A DNA stretch of 64,000 nucleotides from Adiantum capillus-veneris (taxonomy: Eukaryota; Streptophyta; Polypodiopsida; Polypodiales; Pteridaceae): NCBI GenBank assembly GCA_014529385.2, contig CM043963.1, positions 71,006,412 through 71,070,411 of the forward strand, given 5' to 3'. A program made the translations under genes and the position numbers. Within the stretch, counting starts at the first letter, position 1. Each line of letters begins with the position of its first letter. The notes beneath the pieces were generated by a model. The model was given only the letters and a program-made list of their open reading frames with translations, did not search any database and was not told where the DNA came from. Below, piece by piece: positions 43,532 through 54,342 of the stretch.

Positions 43532-44857
43532 GGTATGGCTGCTTAGTACTTAGGCACCACAGAAGGATGGCGAATCCGCACACCCTTCACACATACACAA
43601 GCTCACTCCAAACACAAGACTAGGTGGCGATTCTGCACACCTCACATGGGCAAAACATTGCAGGAAAACATACTCACAAAACCTCAAGATTTATTTAGAG
43701 AATAAGGCGATGAAATGGGGAGCATAGGGTAGGGGAATGAGAAGGGAGAGAGTGGTAGAGCACATGGCGGATAGGTGGGAGTTGATGGCGAAGACTCGCA
43801 CGAGGGTTATAGCCATCATCCTTCATTTAGTTGTCCTTCATCTTCCATAGCCCATGGGTGTAGAGTCATGCTCAAGACGAGCATGGTGATTGCGGTGATG
43901 GTGATGGTGATGGTGTGGGTGTGGGTGTGTGTGTGTGCACTAGGCACACACAGTGCATAGTGTACTCTTTGGTGATGTTGTGTGTATGTTTAGTGTGATG
44001 GTGACCCCTCTTTATATAGGGGAGGAGGGGGGAGAAATTCTAGAATTTAGAAATGAAGAAATCATTATCTACATAGGCCATGTGACTATGGGCCCCACTT
44101 GTCTGGCTGTGTGTATATGTGCCAGAACAGCAGTCTCATGAGAGAGAGAGAGAGACTAAGAGAGAGAGATGGGTTGATGAAAAAAAGTGAGAGGTGACAT
44201 GGAGAATAAAGTGATTACAAGAGGGGAGAGAGGGGAGTGCGTTCAGAGGTGAATCTGTGTGCAGATGTGTGTGAACACAAGAAAAATCAGGTAACCACCG
44301 GGTGGGGATGGGTCTGTGGGTACCTTTTTCAATGAAACTGAGTGTGTGTGAGTGTGGGGGAGGTTATTTAGCTACAAGACAAGAGACATGGCGCCCTTTA
44401 GAGAGAGGGGGGGATATTTGGGTCATGGGATATGATAGGAGAGAGAAAGGGGGGGTGGGGTATACTATTTTGGAAGATAGGGTAAGTTGCATGTGAGTTA
44501 GGGTGCATTATTGGTGAGTTAGAATGCATTATTAGTGAGAGGTGGGGTAGCTTGAGGGGACAAAGAAAGGAGAAAGGACAAGGGGAAGAGAGAGGGGGTT
44601 GACCTTTTGAGTGGAGGAGAGGAAAAGGGACACACGGCGGGGCAACAGTGAAGAAAAAGGAGGCAAGGTGGGGATGGGCTGCCCCGCAGGCATGAGGTGG
44701 CCTATTTTACCTTTCTCATATATTTACATAATCATACTTTATTTTTTTCTTACTTTTTCCAATGCCTTTTATCACTCCCTCCCTAAGAGGGGGTTTTCAT
44801 GGGGTGGGGACAAGAGAAGAGGGGTATGGGAGCTTGGCTTGTGAAAAGCCCCCATCA
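43300..44857 (-). repeat. Element B 5' LTR
   Basis: About 1558 bp, nearly identical to the 3' LTR but with a longer GA run (43480-43526), and lacking the terminal 31 bp that end in CCCATCA in the other copy. Its 3' end therefore meets the primer site abruptly at GGCCGTTA. TATA box on the minus strand at 44011-44018. Confidence 0.93.
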
Positions 44858-46666
44858 ATAGGTTTTACCCTATTTTCACCTGGAAAGTGGAAATTTGACC
44901 ATATCCTGACAGGATAAGGCCAGATAGACTAAAATTGCAAGACATCCTATCCAATTTGTGCCAAAGCATTATTTTGAGACCAAAACCATAATATGGCTGC
45001 ATGAACATATCTTGAATGATATATTGAGTGATTGAAAGGGGTTTCACCTCATTTGGGTGAGAAAATTGGGTTTAAAACAGACTTTAGCATTTTTGACTGA
45101 AAAAGGCAAGGATAGCTAGTTTTGGGGTCTTTTGACATCCAAATTAAAATCTAAGCATAGCATTGGGTTGCTGACATCAAGGGGAAGCTGTGGCTCAAGT
45201 TTGGGGCAATTCTAAGCACTTAGACATCCTACGCGTAGGATGTCTTCACCATGATTTAGCACTCCAAATCAACCTCTGAGCATACCACAGTGATCAGCAC
45301 CTTAAGGAGAGTCTGTGGTTCAAATTTGGGGCAATTCTGAGCAGTTAGACATCCTACGCGTAGGATGTCTAAGGCATGATTTAGAGGCCAAATTCTACTG
45401 TGACCATACCATGCTGTCATATAGCCTTAGATAAGCCTCCTAGGCAAATTTGGTCCAATTTGGAGTTGATTTGACTTGGGAATTCATCAGAACAGACATC
45501 AGGATTTTGGAACAGATTCTTGATCATTTGACCAACCTATAGGTGTCATAATCAAAAAGTAAAAATAGTTGTGAGCTTAGCACATCAAGGGGAAGCTACA
45601 GTGCAAGTTTGAGCTGAAATAAAGCAAAAACACATCCTACGCATAGGATGTCTCCAGGGTCATAAAGTGGTCAAAATTTTACTTTAGCCATATAGGGAGG
45701 TTCTAAGTGTCTCAAGGATTACAAAACTTTTTTCAAAAGTGAATTTGGACCTTGTTTGGCCTATTTACCAAGAAAAGACGGGAATTGTCAGACATCCTAC
45801 TCTTGGAGTGCACTAGAAGCTTATGCAGCCCAAATCTTGACCTATTGGCATCCAAATTCAATTTTGAGCATACCATTGGGTTTCTGAGCACTAGGAGAAT
45901 CTTGGGATCAAGTTTGGACAAAATCTAAGCAGTTAGACATCCTACGCGTAGGATGTCTCCAGCTTGATTTAGGACTCCAAACCAACTTATGAGCACACCA
46001 CTGTGATCAACACATCAAGGAGAAGCTGGGGTGAAAATTTCAAGTCATTCTAAGCAAAAAGACATCCTACGCATAGGATGTCTCAAGGCCATTTTTAGGT
46101 CCAAATGAAATTCTGAGCATACCATTGTGTTGCTGGACTTAAGGGGAGTCTCTGGACCAAATTTTGTTAAATTTTGAGCATATAGACATCCTACGCGTAG
46201 GATGTCTCTAGGTCAGTTTTAGGGTCCAATTGTACTTTTGACCATACAGGAGTGTTCACAGTCTCACAGAGATCCCAAATCGTTTTTTCAAAATTTAATT
46301 TGGACTCATTTTGACCAGTCTAAACTGCATTTCACTATTTTGGCCATAACTTTCACAAACGGTATCGGATCGAAAAAGTTTTTATATCAAAACGTAGCTT
46401 GAGAGCGGCTCTACAGATCTTAGAGCAAAACTTGAACTAAATGTATGCCAACAACAACCATTTAGGTCAAATTTGAAAAAAAAAACGTCGTTTAAGGCCT
46501 CAAAATACATCCGTAAGTTAGGGGTGTCTGAAAGCGACAATTTGCGAGAATTGTGACGAAATGGTTGCGGTTTTGGACGTAGTTTCGACTTTTCCCTAGC
46601 CAAAGCACTTGAACACAATGGACTAATTCTACTTGAACCAAGCAAAAGCTCTTAAGACCAGAAATC
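44858..46666 (+). other. Element A leader, 3' part with palindrome array
   Basis: A non-coding leader continuing the unit interrupted by B (ATAGGTTTTACCCTATTTT resumes the phrase GGTAGGTTTTACCC seen intact at 35327). It consists of diverged units of about 125 bp with phrases such as GAGCATACCA, AAGGGGAAGCTG and CAAATTTGGGGCAATTCT, each ending in the palindrome. It leads directly into gag. Confidence 0.75.
45222..46207 (+). repeat. Palindrome array of element A leader (seven copies)
   Basis: 24 bp palindromes (arm AGACATCCTA, centre CGCG, arm TAGGATGTCT) start at 45222, 45347, 45630, 45790, 45935, 46060 and 46184. Those at 45222, 45347, 45935 and 46184 are perfect. Those at 45630 and 46060 have CGCA in the centre. 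That at 45790 has kept only its left arm. Spacing is 125, 283, 160, 145, 125 and 124 bp. Spacers between them have drifted much more than the palindromes. The last one ends 459 bp before the gag start. Confidence 0.93.
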
Positions 46667-47446
46667 ATGTCTACCCTAGATTCAAACGCAGCTTACACAA
46701 GCTTGGAGATCCCGACGATAGAGGAATATCCTCCCACAATGGATCTTCCAAACTTGCAATTGATAAAGATCCATCTTGTTGAGAGAGTTTGGATGATTGG
46801 TCATGATAGTGAAGGACTATATAGATACATTGACGACAATGAGGTCAATCTTTATAGGTGCTCAGATCCATACCTAGAAGAGATAACGGATTACAAGCTC
46901 TTATATGTCTACACATACGGAGTCGACTGTCAATGGAGATCTATAGTTGTCGACAAGTATGGACAAGAATACAGAGTTTTAGAAAGCACAAATCCACAGA
47001 CTGTACTAGAAAGAGGTGGATATTTGGTCAATGAAGGACCACAAATGCCTCCACCAAACACGCGAATTCCTATAGGAATTCCAAAAAGAGAGCCACCAAG
47101 ATTCCCTTCAAGAGCGATAACGAAAGAAGGATTGGGACAGTCTCTGGTTAAACTTGTAGACAATCGAAGAGTTAGACCATCCCAAGTCCAGAAATGGGTA
47201 AACAGAAAATACTCCGGAGATAAAGATCCGAGAGATCACGTAACGGCTTTTAGAAGAGTGATTAGAGCAGAGGAAGTTTCAGATTTTGCGACACAGTTTG
47301 TGGGATTTGGATTGACTCTAGAAGATGATGCAGCTACATGGTTCAACTCAGTGGAAAAATGGGATTTTGAGACCCTATATGAGTTGTTTCAGGAGTTTAT
47401 TGAAGAATTCTCACCAAAAGGCATCGCTCACAACACGGTCTCGTAA
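46667..47446 (+). pseudogene. Element A gag, N-terminal part
   Basis: Starts MSTLDSNAAYTSLEIPTI, the first Met after the leader. The first 120 residues are of unknown fold (RVWMIGHDSEGLYRYIDDNE). Residues about 165-255 are a retrotransposon gag core: DPRDHVTAFRRVIRAEEV, FVGFGLTLEDDAATWF, FETLYELFQEFIEEFSPKG. An in-frame TAA ends the frame at 47444, and the same frame continues with gag-like sequence (RFKQKENESVRKASLRLKRY). Confidence 0.85.
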
Positions 47447-48817
47447 ATCCATAGATTCAAACAGAAAGAGAATGAATCAGTACGCAAAGCATCATTACGG
47501 CTGAAGAGATATGTTAAGCTCTGTTCGAGAGTGCAATTACCTACGCAAGCATGATTGATGCTGATCTTTATCCAGGGAATGAGACATGCAGGCCTTCAGA
47601 AGGATCTGCATATGATAAGGAGGATGACGCTAAACGAGTTGATCAAAGAAGCTCTTTATCTAGTGGATAACTGTGAGGCATACAAAGAAAATGACTTAAA
47701 GAGTCAAGGAGATGACACATCCTCTCAGCACAGTGTTTCACAGATAAGTGAGTCCATTGCCAAGCCAACGGCACCTATTGATCAAGAAAATCTTATCGAC
47801 GACTTGATCAAGAGGTTGATTCCTCTTTTAAGGTCTGATTCGAGAGAGCCGAAGTGGTGTGAAATTGAGAGAAAATGGACGAACCATACGGGGAAAGAGT
47901 GCTATTATAGCATGGAAAATGCTAGGGAGAGGTATGTACAACCTGTTCCAGAAGCACCTACTCCACCTAGATACATTACGGGGAAGGCGCCAGGACCAGT
48001 AGGAGTTTTAAGGCCACAGCTTGTCTTAGGACAACAACCTCCGCTGCCAGGTGCTAGAATGCAAGTAGAAATGAGATACATGCCAATGATGGAAGCATCA
48101 AATAATCCAACGCCAGTACCAGCTACAATGTGGTATAGCAACCAAAGTGAGTACTACCCTTCGGAGCAACAAAATGTGAGAGAAACACATGGAGTGGTGA
48201 GACCGGTACAACCTCCACCTCCTGGGTTTCAGTCGAAAGAAAGAAGGTATGAAATGGACGAAAGGACATTGCGATTCATTCCAAATAACGGCTTATCTAG
48301 GTCAAAACTTGCTTATAGCCAAGAGGAAATGCTAAAAGAATATCCTCAACTAGAGACAGATTGTCACAAAAGTCGTGACAACCACTTGGTCAAACAATGT
48401 CCTCATACAGAGATCACTGAAGTAAATGCCTATTGTATTGAGTGTGGCATCACTCACTTGATCCCCGATTGCCCAAAAAATTCAAACCAAATCAGGAAAA
48501 TCATGACAAATGTATTAGGGATTGTTCAGCTTCCTAGTAGCTCAGAAAATGAAAATGTTGTACCAGTTCAAGTAGTTACGAGAGCACAAGCTCAAAAGAA
48601 AGCTGAAGAGAATCCAGAGACAAAGAAAACGAAAAGTGACATGAGTCCAAAAAAAGATGATGGACCAAAGACAGACGCACCTAGTCACAAAACCAAGAGC
48701 AAACTAAATAGTTGGAAAGCTAGAAAGACTAGGATGAAAGCACGCAGGGAACGAGAGAAAAAATCCCTAGCTGAGAAGCTTACCAAAGCTGAGGAGAAGA
48801 TAAAACAACATGAGTAA
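47447..48817 (+). pseudogene. Element A gag C-terminal part with zinc knuckles
   Basis: In frame with the gag start, with a TGA at 47552-47554. The gag C-terminal helices are LIKEALYLVDNCEAYKEN. A Pro-rich linker follows, then two CCHC-type knuckles with three residues before the His: CHKSRDNHLVKQC (second Cys replaced by Ser) and CIECGITHLIPDC. The end is very basic and helical (RKTRMKARREREKKSLAEKL). A TAA at 48815 interrupts the frame before the protease part. Confidence 0.85.
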
Positions 48818-50110
48818 AAGGAGGCACCTTCTCTTACACAGATGGTTAAAACTCTAGAAGAACCATCCACGGATGAGAAACCGAGAAGTGCTAGTTCAGG
48901 AGGATCTGTGTTGGTAGAGAAGGTTAATGAGACATTAGATGCCCTCTTGAAAGCCTATGATGTGAGGCTCAAAAACAACCAAACCCAAGAACACAGGTGG
49001 ATGACATATCCCTATGCGGAACTAGAAAAGCACAGGTTTGAAATGTGCCAGAAAATGATTCAAACAGCCCAAGCTTTACTAGAACCACCAGTTGCAAAAC
49101 CTGAGGATGTGATCCGTGTCATGCCTACACAAGTAATCCCATCAAATCAAGAACTAAAAGAGCCAGATTCTAGTCATGAGCACAGACCAAACCTCAAAGA
49201 CCTAGCATTAGAACCAAGGATAGTACTGAATACCATGGATAACTCTTCCGAGGGATTTCACCAAGCTATACCTGAGGATTGTAAAAAGATAGATGGTCTT
49301 GACGAATTGTGGAAACAAGTCAGAGAGGCCAATGAAGCCGATGACCTAATAAGACGAGTAGACAAGACTGGTGATGAACGAGGAGTGTTTCTACCACCAA
49401 TAGAGGAATTTGAGAATGGATCTCAAATGAATCTAGACGTGGGATCGTATTGGGGCGACAAAGGATCTGTACAATCTATGGATAGTCAACCCCATTCGCT
49501 AAGAACACTACTGTCCTACATGGGACAGTACGAGACCAAGTCAGATGTGGTTGCATTCCCAGCACAGAGACTGTCTCCCAACAAGGCCATCAATTCAAAG
49601 GGGCTAGTAGATATTCTATCTACCCCAGTCACCTGTACAATAATGTTAGTCGAGTTGCTCAGAATAAGACCAAACACGTGGGCTAATGTGGGTAAATGTC
49701 TAGAGAAATTTGGTGTAAAAACCCCAATGACGCATATTGAGGAAGGCATCAAAGAGCTTGAAATGCCTCAACTAAATACTAGGCCAGTGCCATTAAACAA
49801 GGTAGGCGAGTATTACGAGGGAGAAGATGGAAACACCACCCTTCCTATGCAATTCAATGATGTAAAAACCATGGCAATCCTTGACAGTGGAGCTGGTGTG
49901 GCCATTGCAACCAAAAAGGTTTGGAAAAAATGGGGAAAACCTGCCTTGATATCCACACGAATGACCCTGTAGCTTGCAGACGGACACAAGGAAAAGCCCC
50001 TAGGACTGCTAGAAAAAGTACTTGTTACTTCTTGTGGCATTGAATATGAACACACTTTTGCTGTTGTTGACTTTGGCAAGAAGAACAACTATGACATCAT
50101 TATGACCATA
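48818..50110 (+). pseudogene. Element A protease region
   Basis: Same frame as gag up to a stop at 49970-49972. A 270-residue linker precedes the aspartic protease, whose active site reads MAILDSGAGVAIATKK (Asp-Ser-Gly kept). Further protease sequence continues past the stop (EYEHTFAVVDFGKKNNYDII near 50040-50100), after which the phase changes. No RT follows; the next frame carries WxPK repeats. Confidence 0.82.
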
Positions 50111-51558
50111 TATACTTGAGACATATGGAAACCATAACAAAGATAAACTTGAGGGACCATAGCTATAGGGATGTGACGAGAACACTGGTTGAGGAGTTTG
50201 ATTCCGCCACAGTAGCATGATCAGAACTTCGAGCTTGGTTAGGTAAGCCTAAAGAACTGTGGATGTGTGGAGCTTCACAATGTGGTAGCTTGAAACGTGA
50301 GGAATGTATCCTAGAGCGGGTTATAGAGGATATGGACTATATCCCAGAACCATTTCCTGAAGAAGAGTTAGAGCCTTTTGGATGGGAACACATCTTGGCT
50401 ACTCTGGACGTGTGCGCCGTGGAGGATCCTCCCACAACAAAGTTTTGTGATGAAAATGGCTATGATGCCGTTCCTTATTTTGCAGTGAGTGTAATCCAAG
50501 AAAACGAAGAGAACCAGACATCAACAAGCTCTCGACATATGGAGAAAACAAAGAAATGTGGAGAATCAAAAGATGAAGAAGACGACCAGTTCTATGACTC
50601 TGTAGAACACTTCGAGATTCAAGAAGATCAACGACCCGGGAATCAATGTCATCGCTACACGAATAAACTGCATCAAAAGTGGATTCCAAATTCCTCCACG
50701 AAGACACAGCCACCACAAGCATCCTCATACATGGCTCCTAATAAGGATGCAAAGACTCAGCTAGAAGGAATGCAACCAGAGCAACGAGCTGACAATGCTC
50801 TAATCAATGGGCTAGAAAAGTCCTCCAAGAAACTACCACCCACGAGCAAACAAACAGTAACTTTCCACTACCAGCCAAAAAATCAAGGGAAAGTACAAGA
50901 ATTCAACCTTGCTGAGGATACTAGCGATAGTGATGAATCTTACGACATCCCCTATCATCAACTCAGGCCATCACTATCACCAACCCCTTCAGCAACAACC
51001 ATGACAGGTCAAAAGAACAGGAAAACAAGTCAAAGCCAAAAAGCTCGACAAATCTGGATACCAAAAAGCCAGATCGGCCAAAAGCAGATATGGATCAAGA
51101 AGACAAAGATCTCTAATGACAAATCACAAGGTCCAACACCAAAACAAAAACAAGGAAAGCGTGCACGAACGGGTAAGAATATCACAAAGTCGCAAGCTTT
51201 CACAACTCAGGTTTGGGCTCCAAAGAATTTGATTCAAGCACAAAAAAGTCAGGAATTCATTTGGATTCCAAAACAACCACAATATCAACTTTCAAAGCCT
51301 GAATCCCGTCCCCAACCAAGCGTACAAGGGCTACAGCAAAGACCACTGTTGACTCACACAACAAAAATGTGGATCCCAAAGAAGTCTCTTCAAACACAAA
51401 CAAAGCACGGGCAAGTATGGGTTCCCAAACAAGAGCCAGCAACAAAACAGCCACCAATAATCGCAAAGAAATGGGTCCCAAAGAAGAACAACAAAACTGC
51501 TGTCAGTGCATTGCCGCTTGAATTCTTACAATTCTTCCTACGGTTACAGTACAGTTAG
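50111..51558 (+). CDS. Element A tail ORF with WxPK repeats
   Basis: The open part starts at the Met at 50263 (431 codons). The same frame is readable from about 50110 with one stop at 50217-50219, so it was probably joined to the protease in one polyprotein. The N-terminal third is acidic (DYIPEPFPEEELEPFGWEH). The C-terminal 200 residues are very basic and Gln/Lys-rich with eight spaced motifs of the type W(I/V/A)PK: KWIPN, IWIPK, IWIKK, VWAPK, IWIPK, MWIPK, VWVPK, KWVPK. This suggests an RNA- or DNA-binding tail. I do not know a named family. It occupies the place where RT would be expected. Confidence 0.55.
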
Positions 51559-53260
51559 AAGAGAGAAAGTCGCTTCAATCAAGCAACGATACAGGATCTT
51601 CAAAGACCATTACATTGCTTCGAATCGGAAGCCTTGCCAACAAATGCCAATAAGCAAATTGCTTATACCCACATCTTGCACAACATAAATCTTTTCCATG
51701 CATTGACTGTTTATGCACAATAGGGCTACATTACAAGGCCTGCATAGGCACAACTTTTAATTGCCCAAGAACAACACATACCCTTTGCGATACCCTGTCA
51801 TAAAGGATGACTCCAAATAGGAAGGGGGGAGGCATTCTGAATGCGGACCTAACATTATGACTATTAGAGGGCACTGTTTTGTGAGATGCATTGAATTTTT
51901 GCGTTTTATTGTGATAAATTTTTGATGAAATTTAGAGTATATGCCCTCATAGTAGTGTTACAATGGAGTATGGGAACAAAATCTATATATGAGCCCCTAG
52001 GGACATGTGTATAGTGTACATAGCATTTAGATTTCTATTTGAATGATTTTTCTTTTGTTGAGTTGTTTTAAGATTTTCTTTGTTTGTTATTAAGAAAAAA
52101 TTTTAAAAATCCATAATCCACATTAAGAAAAGACTGACGAGAGGCCTGAGCACTACAAAGAGAAGAAGGTACAGGAAAACGAGGAAACTTCACGAAGTAT
52201 GTATCAGAAGCCACTACAACATCCGAAGAACTTGTCACAAAGCAGTGTCAACATGCAACCGACAAGTCATACAAGTCAGAGTCGAGTAGCTAAGCCACAA
52301 AATGAGTGAGGTGTTAGTCCCAAAGCTTCAAGTAATATTCTCTGTGTTCTAAGCGTCTTAGTTATTCTAGGTACTGCTCAAGCTAGAAGAGTTGAGCATA
52401 TTTACGTTGTGTCGCTCATGCTCGTATAGGTGAGCAAAAGAGTCGAAGTCTAAGTACTTAAGTCTGGTGAAGTGAAGGAGAAGGTCCAAAAGACACTCAC
52501 GTACTGAGCACAGAGAGATACGAGTGGAGAAAATTTTACATCAGCAACCATTCTTGGAAAGGTGGAAGCTATTGAGACATCTTTTGATGTCACACGTGCT
52601 ACACTTATTCCTCGAAACACCCATCACCTCCTTCTTTCACATTGCATGCTTTTGTTGACAAATTTCTCATATGCATATAGAGTGTCCCATAATTGGCACT
52701 TGCATCAGGCACTCTTTCCGTGTTTCACCCAAGCACTCACCTTTCATGAACATGTACTTCACGTTCAACTGCTCAACTCCAATAAGAGCGTATACCAAAG
52801 GCATTTTTTTTCCACCGGGTTTTTACCCTTTGGTCATCCACATTTTAGACCCTAATCTAAAGACACCTATCACCATCCTCTTGTACATATTTCTTCTACA
52901 TCAACAATAAGGAAATGCTACTCAAATCAATTGACAAATGAATTGGAGCACCAATTTCAGATCATAGCATACTTCTCCTCAATGGCGAGTTGAAGAATGG
53001 CCTACAATGACAAAGCTGCAGACACACTAACAACATGATTGCACAGGAACAAAGAAGTCCCCAATGAAGAAGAGCAGACATAAAAGTAATCAGAGGATCT
53101 CAAAAGATGAATGGTTATGATGATAGATGTCCGCTCTAATGGATCATAGTTCTTGTTGTGGTTCGACAAAGTTACAAGCAGTGCAACAGATGAAGCCAAA
53201 ACGACAGCAAAGACCACATCGCCATCGACAATCACGTCACGTCGGGGACGACATGAACGT
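51559..53260 (+). other. Element A 3' non-coding region
   Basis: No domain found on either strand in 1.7 kb. Frames such as 52562-52855 show no family. It ends in GTCACGTCGGGGACGACATGAACG just before the polypurine tract, a segment also present at the same place in element D. Confidence 0.6.
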
Positions 53261-53272
53261 AGAAGGGGGGAG
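53261..53272 (+). promoter_or_regulatory. Polypurine tract of element A
   Basis: AGAAGGGGGGAG lies directly before the 3' LTR start TGTTGACC. Confidence 0.92.
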
Positions 53273-54228
53273 TGTTGACCGCTGGGTCAACAACACAACA
53301 TAACTCAAGTTTCGTATCAAAGTCTTATCTTTTGCGAGTTATGAAATGCTGTGGATTATGGCTATAAACGTCATTTGTAATGAGTAGTTATTCTAGTTTC
53401 AGAAGCCGGGGTGCAATGGCACTTCCAGATTGTAAATACAAAGCCATTTGACCCTTTCAACCCCATTTTTGGTTAAACCTAACGTAGCCTTAGTATATAA
53501 GGTACCTAGGTCATTTTGTGAAGAAGACTTTAATCATAATCAAAACTTTAGCGCTGCCGTCTACTGTGTGAGAGAGAGAAAGAGAGTGAGCATGAGCTTT
53601 ATCCTCTTGCTACGCCCGGCTCGCTCAACACATTGGAGATCTGACTGCACCATTGTTGTAGGCTCGAGGAGAGCTACGCGACAACGCCAAGCATTCCACA
53701 CGAGACGAAGCGGACACGCCGACGCATCTACGAGCTATTTGTGGTCATAAGTGTATCAAACGATGTCTGTTTTTTGCGTGCTAGTAGTCTATAGAATCGT
53801 GGCAACATAATCTACGCATAGGTACTCATAAATTTCAGTTTCGGGCACTTTCAAAATTCTGTTCTGTCATCCTACGCGTTTTCCGCAGATGGGTTTAGAG
53901 TGAGGGTTTAGAGTGTAGAAGCGTAGGGACAGGTGTATCCTAGTGAGGGGATGGTCTTCCTTAAGTTTCGTACGAATCTGGCATGATTAGGTGAGTTACC
54001 TTCCGTAGGTGTGTATGTGGCTAGGTGGTGTAGTTGAGAGCAGTGAGGTTCTTGATTGTGGTTTAGTTGGCCTTCCAGAGTGTTGTATGTGTAGGATGGT
54101 CTCAGCCTGACAAGCTAAAGAGATTCCCTCCGTGTGCCTATCGTGTCATCTGTGTCCTCGATTGACATTATGTTGATCTAGGTAGTGTTTGCATGCACTT
54201 CATGGGTATGTGAGTCGCTCCCGCAACA
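53273..54228 (+). repeat. Element A 3' LTR
   Basis: 956 bp, same length as the 5' LTR, ending CCCGCAACA followed by the target duplication ATAAG (54229-54233). Contains the half-motif GTCATCCTACGCG (53867-53879) and a TATA box at 53494-53501. Confidence 0.95.
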
Positions 54229-54289
54229 ATAAGTGTTTACAAAAATATGAGTGTGAGTAAAAATGTCTAGGTGTAGTCCTCTGCTCAAC
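54229..54289 (-). repeat. Element D 3' LTR, first piece
   Basis: On the minus strand it starts TGTTGAGCAGAGGACTAC directly after a polypurine tract. It is cut at ATAAG by element A. The LTR continues at 33747 on the far side. Confidence 0.82.
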
Positions 54290-54304
54290 ACTCCCCCCTT
54301 CCGC
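54290..54304 (-). promoter_or_regulatory. Polypurine tract of element D
   Basis: On the minus strand CGGAAGGGGGGAG precedes TGTTGAGC. The segment just before it (GTCAGGGATGACATGGACG) matches GTCGGGGACGACATGAACG of element A. Confidence 0.85.
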
Positions 54305-54342
54305 GTCCATGTCATCCCTGACATGACATCTTTGCTTTGTCT

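Larger units (their letters stand above)
35619..44857 (-). mobile_element. Element B: Tat-type Ty3 retrotransposon
   Basis: A 9.2 kb minus-strand element nested in A's leader. LTRs of about 1.55 kb, primer site, single-frame gag-protease-RT-RNase H-second RNase H-integrase and polypurine tract are all present. The second, archaeal-type RNase H marks the Tat branch of plant Ty3 elements. LTR ends are inverted TGATGGG/CCCATCA. LTRs differ by only a few sites plus GA-run length, so it is the youngest or one of the youngest insertions here. It still carries several stops, a frameshift and a changed RT active site. A clean target duplication is not visible (GGTAA on the left, ATAGG on the right). 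Confidence 0.95.
33748..54228 (+). mobile_element. Element A: large gag-protease LTR element
   Basis: A 20.5 kb span, of which 9.2 kb is the nested element B. LTRs of 956 bp each bound it, with a perfect 5 bp target duplication ATAAG. A perfect-looking tRNA-Asp-type primer site follows the 5' LTR, and a polypurine tract precedes the 3' LTR. The interior holds a long leader with palindromes, a gag-zinc knuckle-protease reading frame with lesions, and a tail ORF with WxPK repeats. No RT, RNase H or integrase is present, so it is non-autonomous by design or by loss. LTRs differ by a few percent by eye, making it older than B. Confidence 0.95.

Noticed and set aside
35614-44862. Clean target duplication for element B
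   Set aside because: Left GGTAA and right ATAGG do not match. Only the continuation of the interrupted leader unit supports the exact borders.
45222-46207. CRISPR array (repeats with spacers)
   Set aside because: The repeats are full palindromes, spacing is 124-283 bp, spacers are related to one another, no cas genes exist, and the array lies in the leader of a plant LTR element.
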